Source: Brachybacterium saurashtrense | Lineage (GTDB): Bacteria; Actinomycetota; Actinomycetes; Actinomycetales; Dermabacteraceae | NCBI RefSeq assembly: GCF_003355475.1 | Contig: NZ_CP031356.1 | Span: forward strand, 2,666,001-2,730,000 | Length of the DNA stretch: 64,000 bases | Direction of reading: 5' to 3' | Part shown: piece by piece, positions 1 through 7,708 of the stretch | Layout of the letters: each line of letters starts with the position of its first letter | Numbering within the stretch: the first letter of the stretch is position 1 | The notes under the pieces: generated by a model | The model's input: only the letters and a program-made list of their open reading frames with translations | The model's database searches: none | What the model was told of the DNA's origin: nothing | Position numbers and translations under genes: made by a program

Positions 1-1
1 G

Positions 2-829
2 GTGGTGGGCTTCGCGAACTCGAGCTTCGAGATCCTGTGCGGCATCGGCGTGTTCTCGGCGCTGGGCTTCATGGCGCAGGCGCAGGGCGTCGCGGTGGAC
101 GAGGTGGTCGCCGCCGGTGTGGGGCTGGCCTTCATCGCCTTCCCCGCGATCATCAACGAGGCCCCGGCCGGCGCGCTGATCGGCGTGCTGTTCTTCGGCT
201 CGCTGGTGCTGGCGGGCTTCACCTCGCTGGTCTCGATCGTCGAGGTGATCATCGCGGCATTCCAGGACAAGTTCGGCCTCTCGCGCCTGCCGGCGACGCT
301 CGGCGTGTGCCTGCCGCTGGCGATCGTCTCGGTGGTGCTGTTCTCCACCACCTCCGGGCTGCCGCTGCTGGACGTGCTGGACAAGTGGGTCAACGAGTAC
401 GGCATCGTCGCCGCCGCGCTGGTCTCCTGCATCGTGGTGGTCTACCTGGTGCGCGGCATGCCCACCCTGCGCGATCACCTCAACTTCCGCGGCACCTTCC
501 CGGTGGGCCGGATCTGGCTGCTCTCGGTCGCGGTGGTCGCCCCGGTGGTGCTCGGCGTCTCGCTGATCCTCAGCACCTACGAGCGCTTCACCGCGGGGGC
601 CACCTATGAGGGCTACCCCGGCTGGTTCGTGCTGGTGTTCGGCTGGCTGATGGCGATCGCGCTGGTGGTCGTCGGCGTGGTGCTGTCGCTGTTGCCGTGG
701 CCCGCCACCTCGAACCTCCACAAGAACGATTCCGACGGGGACGAGATCGCCCCCGAGGTGGTCAGCGGCCAGGGCCTGACCCCGGACCCGTCGGCCACCA
801 CCCCGCACGCGCTGCGCTCCTCACGGTGA
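2..829 (+). CDS. metP: Sodium-dependent methionine/alanine transporter, C-terminal part (cut by window edge)
   Basis: The 5' end lies outside the window, so only about 275 residues are seen. They form strongly hydrophobic segments typical of the C-terminal half of neurotransmitter:sodium symporter (SNF) proteins, which carry amino acids across the membrane with sodium. The tail after about residue 235 is polar and cytoplasmic. The assignment to the methionine/alanine type rests mainly on the next gene, a MetS-like small subunit; in Corynebacterium glutamicum MetP works only with MetS. SNF family membership is clear from the sequence, while substrate is inferred from context. Confidence 0.85.
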   Translation: MVGFANSSFEILCGIGVFSALGFMAQAQGVAVDEVVAAGVGLAFIAFPAIINEAPAGALIGVLFFGSLVLAGFTSLVSIVEVIIAAFQDKFGLSRLPATLGVCLPLAIVSVVLFSTTSGLPLLDVLDKWVNEYGIVAAALVSCIVVVYLVRGMPTLRDHLNFRGTFPVGRIWLLSVAVVAPVVLGVSLILSTYERFTAGATYEGYPGWFVLVFGWLMAIALVVVGVVLSLLPWPATSNLHKNDSDGDEIAPEVVSGQGLTPDPSATTPHALRSSR

Positions 830-875
830 GCACGGGCCGGGGGCGAGGCTCGCCGCCCGCCCCCGGCCCGTGCTC
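828..875 (+). terminator. Strong 17-bp hairpin between metP and metS
   Basis: Bases 828-844 and 859-875 are a perfect 17-bp inverted repeat (left arm begins GAGCACGGGCC) with a 14-base loop. It starts inside the metP stop codon. No run of T follows, and the next gene on the same strand starts 42 bases later, so it may be an attenuator or an RNA-stabilising hairpin rather than a full terminator. Confidence 0.7.
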
Positions 876-916
876 CCCGCGTCCGCTCGACCCCGTTCCT
901 CTCCTCAGGAGTGATC

Positions 917-1027
917 ATGTCCGTCTCCGCGATCATCATGATGTGCGTCGCCATCGCGACCGTCTGGGGCGGCCTCGTCGCCGCCATCGTCAACGCCGTC
1001 CGTCACCCCGAGCCCGACGACGACTGA
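917..1027 (+). CDS. metS: Methionine/alanine importer small subunit (36 aa)
   Basis: This is a 36-residue single-span membrane protein. It starts MSVSAIIMMCVAIATVWGG, then has a short hydrophobic run with an LVAAIVNAVRHP end and an acidic tail. The WGGLVA...HP pattern is the hallmark of MetS small subunits that partner SNF-type MetP transporters. An AGGAG ribosome site at 907-911 sits five bases before the ATG. It directly follows the transporter gene, as in known metPS operons. The MetS identity is recognition by pattern; the exact transported amino acid is inferred. Confidence 0.88.
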   Translation: MSVSAIIMMCVAIATVWGGLVAAIVNAVRHPEPDDD

Positions 1028-1072
1028 GCCTCTGGCGCCGCGAGCAGGCCGCACCCCGAGGCCTCCCGGTGC

Positions 1073-1429
1073 TCAGCCGAGGTCCAGAACGCGGCGGATC
1101 TCCGCGAAGGCCTCCGCGATCACGGTGAAGCGGGCGTAGCGGCCCTGCTGCTCGCGGGTGAGCAGCCCGGACTCCACCAGCTTCTTCAGGTGGTGGCTCA
1201 CGGTGGGCTGGCCGATGCCGAGCGCCTCGGCGAGGTCCGAGGCGCCCACGGAGGTGCAGCCCTGCGCGGCCACGTGGGAGAGCACCTGCAGGCGCATCGG
1301 ATCGGCGAGCGCCTTGAGCATGGCGGCGAGCCGCTGGGCATCGCGCGGACCGATCGGCCCCTCCCCCAGGGCGCAGCAGGCCGGCTCGACGCCGCCCAGC
1401 GGCCGGATCGTGGAGGGAGGCGTGGTCAT
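1073..1429 (-). CDS. arsR: ArsR-family arsenic-sensing repressor
   Basis: This 118-residue winged-helix repressor has the ArsR core: KALADPMRLQVL around residues 39-50 and the recognition helix in GQPTVSHHLKKL. It lacks the usual CVCDL metal motif. Instead it has a Cys pair at 18-19 and a single Cys at 58, the arrangement known for Corynebacterium glutamicum ArsR (Cys15, Cys16, Cys55), so arsenite sensing is likely. The start at 1429 was chosen because it gives nearly the same cysteine numbering; an ATG at 1456 with a better ribosome site is the alternative. It is divergent from acr3, and operators lie between them. Confidence 0.9.
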   Translation of the reverse strand: MTTPPSTIRPLGGVEPACCALGEGPIGPRDAQRLAAMLKALADPMRLQVLSHVAAQGCTSVGASDLAEALGIGQPTVSHHLKKLVESGLLTREQQGRYARFTVIAEAFAEIRRVLDLG

Positions 1430-1445
1430 AGCCACCCACGATACA

Positions 1446-1497
1446 TTGACACTCATCGATAGACACCCCTACGATGCATATCGACACTCATCGATAT
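1446..1497 (+). promoter_or_regulatory. acr3 promoter with two ArsR-type operators
   Basis: A good sigma-70-like promoter is visible: TTGACA at 1446-1451, an 18-base spacer and TACGAT at 1470-1475. GACACTCATCGATA occurs twice, at 1448-1461 (over the -35) and 1483-1496. The second copy is part of a perfect inverted repeat ATATCGA-N6-TCGATAT at 1478-1497, near the expected transcription start. Such placement fits repression of acr3 and of divergent arsR by ArsR. Confidence 0.75.
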
Positions 1498-1510
1498 GAA
1501 GGGATGTGGC

Positions 1511-2662
1511 ATGCCCGCCCCCTCCGCGCCGGCCGACGCCCCGGCCCCCGCCGCCCCGCGCTCCCCCGCCGTCATGCAGGACATGTCGTTCCTGGACCGC
1601 TGGCTGCCGGCCTGGATCCTCGCCGCGATGGCCGCAGGGCTGCTGCTGGGCCGCTTCGTGCCCTCCCTCGGCGAGGCCCTCGGCGCGCTGGAGATCGGCG
1701 GGATGTCCGTCCCGATCGCGCTGGGCCTGCTGGTGATGATGTACCCGGTGCTGGCCAAGGTGCGCCATGACGAGACGGCCCGGATCACCGGCGACCGCCG
1801 CCTGCTGGTCACCTCCCTGGTGCTGAACTGGCTGGTGGGCCCGGCGCTGATGTTCGCGCTGGCCTGGGCGCTGCTGCCGGACCTGCCCGAGTTCCGCACC
1901 GGTCTGATCATCGTGGGCCTGGCCCGCTGCATCGCGATGGTGCTGATCTGGAACGATCTCGCCTGCGGCGACCGGGAGGCGGCGGCGGTGCTGGTGGCGC
2001 TGAACTCGGTGTTCCAGGTGCTCGCCTTCGGCGCGCTGGGCTGGTTCTACCTGCAGGTGCTGCCGGGCTGGCTGGGCCTGCCCACCACGGCGGCGGAGTT
2101 CTCCGTGGGCGCGATCGTGCTCAGCGTGCTGGTGTTCCTGGGAATCCCGCTGCTGGCCGGGTTCCTCACCCGCGTGCTCGGCGAGCGCGCGAGGGGCCGC
2201 GCCTGGTACGAGGAGCGCTTCCTGCCGCGGATCGGCCCGTGGGCGCTGTACGGGCTGCTGTTCACGATCGTGCTGCTGTTCGCCCTGCAGGGGGACGCGA
2301 TCCTCTCCGCACCCGGCCAGGTGGCCCGGATGGCGCTGCCGCTGCTGGCCTACTTCGTGCTCATGTTCGCGATCGGCCTGCTGGTCTCGCGCGGGGCGGG
2401 CCTGGACTACGCCCGCTCCACCACGGTGGCGTTCACCGCCTCCGGCAACAACTTCGAGCTCGCGATCGCGGTGGCGATCGGCACCTTCGGCGTCACCTCC
2501 GGGCAGGCCCTCGCCGGCACCGTGGGCCCCCTCATCGAGGTGCCGGTGCTGGTGGCGCTGGTGTACGTGGCCCGCTGGGCCGGTCCGCGCCTGTTCCCCG
2601 GGGATCCGAGCCTGCCCGCCCCCGCCGCCCCGGTCCCGGCCGGCGCACCGCGGAGCCGCTGA
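1511..2662 (+). CDS. acr3: ACR3-family arsenite efflux permease
   Basis: The 383-residue polytopic membrane protein belongs to the bile/arsenite/riboflavin transporter superfamily and should export arsenite. After a Pro/Ala-rich cytoplasmic N-terminus of about 20 residues it has around ten hydrophobic segments. It also has the ACR3 signature GLARCIAMVLIWNDLA, whose Cys is known to be essential in ACR3 proteins. A later segment contains GNNFELAIAVA, also typical. The start at 1511 is preferred to ATG 1496 because AAGGGA at 1498-1503 is correctly spaced and the 1496 ATG lies in the operator. It is followed by the arsC-like fusion gene. Confidence 0.93.
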   Translation: MPAPSAPADAPAPAAPRSPAVMQDMSFLDRWLPAWILAAMAAGLLLGRFVPSLGEALGALEIGGMSVPIALGLLVMMYPVLAKVRHDETARITGDRRLLVTSLVLNWLVGPALMFALAWALLPDLPEFRTGLIIVGLARCIAMVLIWNDLACGDREAAAVLVALNSVFQVLAFGALGWFYLQVLPGWLGLPTTAAEFSVGAIVLSVLVFLGIPLLAGFLTRVLGERARGRAWYEERFLPRIGPWALYGLLFTIVLLFALQGDAILSAPGQVARMALPLLAYFVLMFAIGLLVSRGAGLDYARSTTVAFTASGNNFELAIAVAIGTFGVTSGQALAGTVGPLIEVPVLVALVYVARWAGPRLFPGDPSLPAPAAPVPAGAPRSR

Positions 2663-2755
2663 CCGGCGGAGCCTCCCCGCACTCACCGGCACCCGACCAG
2701 CCCCGACCTCCACCGCCGCCCGCCCGTCGGCCGCCCCGCCCCCGAGAGGACCCTC

Positions 2756-3724
2756 ATGACCGCCTCCCCCGCCCGCCCCTCCGTGCTGTTCGTCTGCGTG
2801 AAGAACGGCGGCAAGTCCCAGATGGCCGCGGCCCTGATGGCGCATCGCGCCGGTGACGCCGTGGAGGTGCACTCCGCCGGCACCCGTCCCGGCAGCGCGA
2901 TCAATGCGCTGTCCGCGCAGGTGATCGCCGAGGTGGGGGCGGACATGTCCGCCGGCACCCCCACCGCGATCGACCCGGCGCTGCTGGCGCGGGTGGATCG
3001 CGTGGTGGTGCTGGGCTCCGAGGCCGTGGTGGAGCCGGTGCCGGGGATGCGCGGCGCCGTGGAGACCTGGGAGACCGACGAGCCCTCCGCCCGCGGCATC
3101 GAGGGCGAGGAGCGGATGCGCCTGGTGCGCGACGACATCGACCGCCGGGTCGCCGTCCTGCACGCCGAGCTCACCGGCGCCGCCGCCCCGACATCTGCCG
3201 AGGCCGCCGACGCCCACGGCCTCGCACCGGCCACGGCCTCTCCCGCCGCGCCGTCCCCCGCGCCCGCCGCCCCGGCCACCGCGCCCGCAGTCCCGGCCGC
3301 GCCCACGGCCGACGAGGAGGACCGCCCCTCCGTACTGTTCGTGTGCGTGCACAACGCGGGCCGCTCCCAGATGGCGGCCGGGTACCTCGAGCACCTCTCC
3401 CGCGGCCGGATCGAGGTGCGCTCGGCCGGCTCCGCCCCCGGTCCCGCCGTCAACCCCGCCGCGGTCGAGGCGATGGCCGAGGAGGGCATCGACATCAGCG
3501 CCCAGCGCCCCACGGTCCTCACCGCGGACGCGGTGATCGCCTCCGACGTGGTGATCACGATGGGCTGCGGGGACGCCTGCCCCTTCTACCCCGGCAAGCG
3601 GTACGAGGACTGGGTGCTCGAGGACCCGGCCGGGAAGGGCGTCGAGGCGGTGCGCCCCATCCGCGACCAGATCCGTGCCCGCATCGAGACGCTCCTCGAG
3701 GAGCTGCTGCCCGCCGGCGCGTGA
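2756..3724 (+). CDS. Fused double low-molecular-weight phosphatase/arsenate reductase
   Basis: Two ArsC-like Rossmann domains are joined by an Ala/Pro-rich linker (about residues 142-182). The C-terminal domain (about 183-322) has the canonical CVHNAGRS loop and a [17 protein letters not shown] block, typical of actinobacterial mycothiol-dependent arsenate reductases. The N-terminal domain (about 8-140) has CVKNGGKS, where Lys replaces the usual loop Arg, as in a common actinobacterial subfamily of unknown activity. These are normally two genes. A GAGAGGA ribosome site precedes the ATG. Arsenate reduction by the C-terminal domain is likely; the N-terminal role is unknown. Confidence 0.88.
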   Translation: MTASPARPSVLFVCVKNGGKSQMAAALMAHRAGDAVEVHSAGTRPGSAINALSAQVIAEVGADMSAGTPTAIDPALLARVDRVVVLGSEAVVEPVPGMRGAVETWETDEPSARGIEGEERMRLVRDDIDRRVAVLHAELTGAAAPTSAEAADAHGLAPATASPAAPSPAPAAPATAPAVPAAPTADEEDRPSVLFVCVHNAGRSQMAAGYLEHLSRGRIEVRSAGSAPGPAVNPAAVEAMAEEGIDISAQRPTVLTADAVIASDVVITMGCGDACPFYPGKRYEDWVLEDPAGKGVEAVRPIRDQIRARIETLLEELLPAGA

Positions 3725-3764
3725 CGTCGGCGGTGCTCGGGGCCGGGGCCGGACGCCGGCACTC

Positions 3765-3812
3765 GGGCACGGGCACGGGCACGAGCACGGGCACGGGCAC
3801 GGGCACGGGCAC
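3765..3812. repeat. Hexanucleotide tandem array (GGGCAC)8
   Basis: Eight contiguous copies of GGGCAC (the fourth is GAGCAC) fill most of the gap between the convergent arsC-like fusion and ecfT genes. No coding potential is evident. Perfect short tandem arrays of this kind can vary in length by slippage. Confidence 0.9.
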
Positions 3813-3820
3813 GAGCGGAC

Positions 3821-4645
3821 TCATCCGAGCCCGGGGATCCTCCCGCCGAGGGCGAAGGCGAGCACCACGATCGCGGCCGTGGCGGCCAGCACCGCCGCGT
3901 CCAGGGCGGAGACGCGCAGGTAGGCGAGCCGCAGCGTGCGCCCGGCGGGGTTCGAGGCGCCGTAGGTGAAGCCGCGGGTCTCCAGCGCCTCCACGGTGGT
4001 GCGCACGTTCTTGGCGGTGTTGAGCATGATCGGGTAGAACGCGGTGACGGCGAGGACGCTCCACTGCCACACCACCCGCCAGCCCAGCAGGCCTCGCCGC
4101 TGCACGGGCGCGTGGCGCAGGCGCTGCCCCTCGAACACGGTCACGTACTCGTCCACCAGGATCGGCAGCATCCGGTAGCCGTAGCTGACGCCGAAGGCGA
4201 GCAGCTCCGGGGCCCGGAACCACAGCAGCGCGTCGGAGAGCTTCTCCGGGTCCAGCGAGACGAACGCCGCCATCGAGGCCATCGAGACGGCCCCCAGCTT
4301 GAGGTTGAGCTCGGCGAGCGCGAGCAGGGTGTCGAGGTTCCCGCCGAACAGGAGCGCGGCGACGAACAGGCCCACCACGTTCCCGAGCAGGCCGATGAGG
4401 AACAGGCCCAGCACCAGCGGCCCCACCCGCGCCAGCGCCACCGCCGCCACCCCGATGGCGAACAGGAGCAGCAGCACGCCGGTGTCGTGGGTGAGCCAGG
4501 GCGCGATCGCCATCACCAGGTACCAGGCCAGCACGATCCGCGGGTCCATGCGGGCGAAGAGTCCGCCGCGCGTGGAGTAGGCGGTGCGCAGCAGCTCCAG
4601 CCGGATCCAGTCCACGCTGAGCACGTCATGGGTCCTGCGCGCCAT
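3821..4645 (-). CDS. ecfT: ECF transporter transmembrane component EcfT
   Basis: The 274-residue membrane protein has the CbiQ/EcfT layout: a short N-terminal helix, hydrophobic segments around residues 35-130, then a long cytoplasmic coupling region. LDPEKLSDALLWFRAPELLAFGVSYGYRMLPIL precedes two helical motifs, the second containing ETRGFTYG, matching the EcfT A-R-G coupling helices. It should link the ATPase to the S component. The start ATG at 4645 overlaps the stop of the ATPase gene (TGATG), so the two are translationally coupled. It is the last gene of the unit. Confidence 0.92.
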   Translation of the reverse strand: MARRTHDVLSVDWIRLELLRTAYSTRGGLFARMDPRIVLAWYLVMAIAPWLTHDTGVLLLLFAIGVAAVALARVGPLVLGLFLIGLLGNVVGLFVAALLFGGNLDTLLALAELNLKLGAVSMASMAAFVSLDPEKLSDALLWFRAPELLAFGVSYGYRMLPILVDEYVTVFEGQRLRHAPVQRRGLLGWRVVWQWSVLAVTAFYPIMLNTAKNVRTTVEALETRGFTYGASNPAGRTLRLAYLRVSALDAAVLAATAAIVVLAFALGGRIPGLG

Positions 4646-6612
4646 CAACGCACCTCCTGCGGGTCGAGAGCGGGTGCCGACGGGGCGAGGTGCGCGGGGG
4701 CGTCGGTCGGAGCGGTGGCGGGCGCAGAGGGGGCGGACCGGCCGGGAACGGCGGGGGCGGAGGGGGCGGGCCGCCCGCCAGCGGCGGGCAGATGCGCCCG
4801 CAGCTCGGCGGCGGTGAGCGGCAGCGGGTACAGGCCCAGCTCGAGCGCGATCCGGGCGGCCTGCGGGGGGATCAGCCGGGTGCGGGCGGTGAGCTCGGGG
4901 CGGGAGAACAGCTCGCGCGGGGTGACGTCGGCGAGCACCTGGCCCTGGTCCAGCACCAGCACGCGGCTGGCCCAGGTGGCCACCAGCTCCATGTCGTGCG
5001 TGGCCACGACGGCGCAGCGCACGGTGTCCGCGAGGGCGGCGAGCATGGCGGTGACGTCGTCGCGGGAGCGGATGTCCAGGCTGGAGGTCGGCTCGTCCAG
5101 CAGCAGCAGACTGGGCCGCATCGCCAGGCCGATGCCCAGTGTGGCGCGGCGCTGCTGCCCGCCGGAGAGCGAGCGGCCGTCCCTGTCGGCGAGGGCGGCC
5201 AGTCCCACCTCCTGGATGATCCCCTCTACGATCTCCTCGGCGTCCGGCACCTTCCGGCCGCGGGGGAACAGGGCGATGTCCTCGCGCACGGTGTCCTTGA
5301 GGAACATCTGCTGCGGGTGCTGGTAGAGGTAGGAGACGTGGTCCGCCATCCGCGCGGCGGAGCGGGAGCGGGTGTCGATGCCGTCCACCGTGACCGTCCC
5401 GGCGCGGGGCACGATCAGGCCGGTGAGCAGCTTCATCAGGGTGGTCTTGCCGGCGCCGTTGGTGCCCACCAGGGCCACCCTCTCCCCGGCCCGGAGGTCG
5501 AGGTCGAGGTCGTCGAGCACGGTGGAGAGCCCGCCGGCGACGGAGCGGTAGCCGTGGCGCACCCCGCGCAGCGAGGCGACGACGGGGGCGGGGTCGGTGC
5601 CCTCGCATGCCGGCCGGGACGCGCCCGTCGGCCCCGGCTCGTCCGTCGGCCCGGGCTCGCCTGCCGGGCGCGGATGCTCCGTCGCCCGCACGGCGACGAC
5701 CGGGCGCAGCGCCTCGGCGGCGGAGGCGACGTCCAGCGCCACGGGTCGGGCGCCGGCGGCGGCGCTGAGGGCGACCGCGTCCGGGGCGGGGACGCCGTGG
5801 GCGGCGAGATCGGCGTGGCGGTCCATCGCCTCCTGGACGGGCAGGTGCCACACGGGGGCGCCGTCGGCCATCAGCACCACGGAGCGGGCGAACTCGGCGA
5901 TAAACTCGGCGTGGTGCTCGATGGTCACCACGGTGATGCCCTCGCGCCGGTTGAGGTCGCGCAGGCGCTGGTAGATCTCGCGGGCGCGGGCCGGGTCGAG
6001 CTCGGCGACGGGCTCGTCGACCACGATCACCTCGGGGCGCAGGGCGAGCGCCGCGGCCAGGGCCACCAGGTGCGCCTGCCCGCCGGAGAGCTGCCACACG
6101 AAGTGGTCGCGCAGGTGGGCGATGCCCAGCTGCGCGAGCGCCTCGTCGGTGCGCTCCCGGTAGTCGGCGTGGCCGAAGTTCAGCGGGCCGAAGGCGACCT
6201 CGTCGCGCACGGTGGGCCGCACCAGCTGGTTCTGGAAGTCCTGGTAGACGTAGCCCACGCGGCTGGACAGCTCCGCGACGCTCGAGTCCCAGGTGTCGAC
6301 CCCGCCCACGTGCACGGAGCCGGCGAAGTCGCCGTTCCAGTAGTGCGGGACCAGGCCGTTGAAGGTCTTGCACAGGGTGGTCTTGGCGGAGCCGTTGCCC
6401 CCGACCACCGCCACGAAGTCCCCGCGCGCGATCGTGAGATCGACGTTGCGCAGGGTGTCGCGCTCGGTGCCCGGGTAGCGGAAGGACAGGTCCTTCACCA
6501 CGATCGCGGGCTCGCGGTGCGCCGTGGGCGCCGCGGCCGGGGCGGTCGCGGGTCGCGCGGGCGCGCCGGCGGCATGGCCCGAGGGCGCGGTGGTCGGGGG
6601 AACGGTGTGCAT
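4645..6612 (-). CDS. Fused double ATPase of an ECF transporter (EcfA-EcfA')
   Basis: The 655-residue protein carries two ABC domains. The first (about 36-270) has Walker A GGNGSAKTT at 71-79, signature LSGGQ at 175-179, Walker B IVVDEP near 196 and a switch His. The second (about 343-590) has GTNGAGKTT near 383, LSGGQQRRA at 482 and LLLLDEPTSSLD. The first Walker A has Ala where Gly is usual before Lys. The linker (about 305-342) and C-terminal tail are rich in Pro, Ala and Thr. It should power import with EcfT and the S component. Confidence 0.92.
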   Translation of the reverse strand: MHTVPPTTAPSGHAAGAPARPATAPAAAPTAHREPAIVVKDLSFRYPGTERDTLRNVDLTIARGDFVAVVGGNGSAKTTLCKTFNGLVPHYWNGDFAGSVHVGGVDTWDSSVAELSSRVGYVYQDFQNQLVRPTVRDEVAFGPLNFGHADYRERTDEALAQLGIAHLRDHFVWQLSGGQAHLVALAAALALRPEVIVVDEPVAELDPARAREIYQRLRDLNRREGITVVTIEHHAEFIAEFARSVVLMADGAPVWHLPVQEAMDRHADLAAHGVPAPDAVALSAAAGARPVALDVASAAEALRPVVAVRATEHPRPAGEPGPTDEPGPTGASRPACEGTDPAPVVASLRGVRHGYRSVAGGLSTVLDDLDLDLRAGERVALVGTNGAGKTTLMKLLTGLIVPRAGTVTVDGIDTRSRSAARMADHVSYLYQHPQQMFLKDTVREDIALFPRGRKVPDAEEIVEGIIQEVGLAALADRDGRSLSGGQQRRATLGIGLAMRPSLLLLDEPTSSLDIRSRDDVTAMLAALADTVRCAVVATHDMELVATWASRVLVLDQGQVLADVTPRELFSRPELTARTRLIPPQAARIALELGLYPLPLTAAELRAHLPAAGGRPAPSAPAVPGRSAPSAPATAPTDAPAHLAPSAPALDPQEVR

Positions 6613-6645
6613 CAGGGTCTCCTGGCAGGCAGTGGGACGGGCGGG

Positions 6646-7581
6646 TCAGGAGCGGTCCGCGGTCTCCTTCGACCTCTGTGAGAGGCGGAACAGCACGATC
6701 GCCCCGGCCAGCACCACCGCGATCGCGAGCACGGAGACGAGGAGGAACCCGTCGCCGAAGCGGTCGAGGTAGTCCGGCTCGAAGGCCCCGGCGGAGACGT
6801 CGAAGGCCTCCAGGAAGGCGAAGCCGAAGCTCGCCACCGACAACAGCAGCGCGAAGCCCACGAAGACGCCGCTGGCCGGCGCCTGGCCGGGGATCGGCTC
6901 CCCCGGCACGCGGGGGCGCATGCCCATCAGCGGCTCGATCTTGCCGTGCAGGGCGGGGATCAGCCACAGCGCCGGGATCGCGCCCAGCAGGATGCCGCTC
7001 ATCAGCACGTCCACGCCCAGGCCGATGATCTCCAGCGCCAGCATCGACTCGGGCAGGCCCTCCACGAACTCGGCGTCCTCCACGCCGATCCACACCTTGG
7101 ACAGGTCCACGATCGCGGAGAGGACCTTGTCCACCAGCACCAGCGTGATCGCGCCCAGCACGATCTGCACGCGGGAGCGGGGGTTGCGCAGCAGGGAGCC
7201 GGCGATGAACACGGCGAGGAACATCTGCAGGAAGCCCTCCACCTCGGCGAGGCCGGAGAAGTCGCCCATCAGCAGATCGGTGAACACGATCTCGCCCAGC
7301 GGGGCGCCGAGCGCGGCCCAGAACGGGGAGAACAGCGCCGCGATGGTGAGCGGCACGAACACCATGTAGGAGACGGAGACGTCGACGGGGCCGAGGGAGA
7401 GATCGGGGATGATCTCGAGGATGATGTTCGACAGCCCGAACAGGGACATCGACAGCACGAAGATCATCAGCTTCTGCGAGGTGGACAGCTGCGCGCTGCG
7501 CACGCCGTCGACGACGCCGCGCAGGGTGCCGCGACGCTGATCGGTGGTGGGAGCGGGGCTCTCGGGGGTCTGGGTGGACAT
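6646..7581 (-). CDS. Large ECF transporter S component (substrate unknown)
   Basis: The 311-residue polytopic membrane protein lies directly before the double ATPase and EcfT genes, where the substrate-capture subunit is expected. Motifs include an amphipathic start (residues about 20-45), FSPFWAALGAPLGEIVFTDLL, and a last hydrophobic stretch before a short basic tail. At over 300 residues it is larger than common S components (about 180-220). The start at 7581 is fixed by an AGGAG site; the in-frame extension to 7812 is proline-rich non-coding sequence. No known vitamin-binding signature is recognised. Confidence 0.78.
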   Translation of the reverse strand: MSTQTPESPAPTTDQRRGTLRGVVDGVRSAQLSTSQKLMIFVLSMSLFGLSNIILEIIPDLSLGPVDVSVSYMVFVPLTIAALFSPFWAALGAPLGEIVFTDLLMGDFSGLAEVEGFLQMFLAVFIAGSLLRNPRSRVQIVLGAITLVLVDKVLSAIVDLSKVWIGVEDAEFVEGLPESMLALEIIGLGVDVLMSGILLGAIPALWLIPALHGKIEPLMGMRPRVPGEPIPGQAPASGVFVGFALLLSVASFGFAFLEAFDVSAGAFEPDYLDRFGDGFLLVSVLAIAVVLAGAIVLFRLSQRSKETADRS

Positions 7582-7708
7582 GGTGGGGCTCCTCAGGGGT
7601 GACAGGGCGGGTCGGCTCGGAGGGACGGGGGCGGTCGTCGGCGGGCGGGGGTGCGGGCAGGACGGGTCGGAGGCCGCGGGCGGGCGGTCGGGGCGGGGCC
7701 CCGACGGG

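Noticed and set aside
3821..7093. A 1090-residue frame spanning EcfT and beyond
   Set aside because: Only its last 274 residues are EcfT; the rest is an Arg/Pro-rich shadow of the double ATPase gene.
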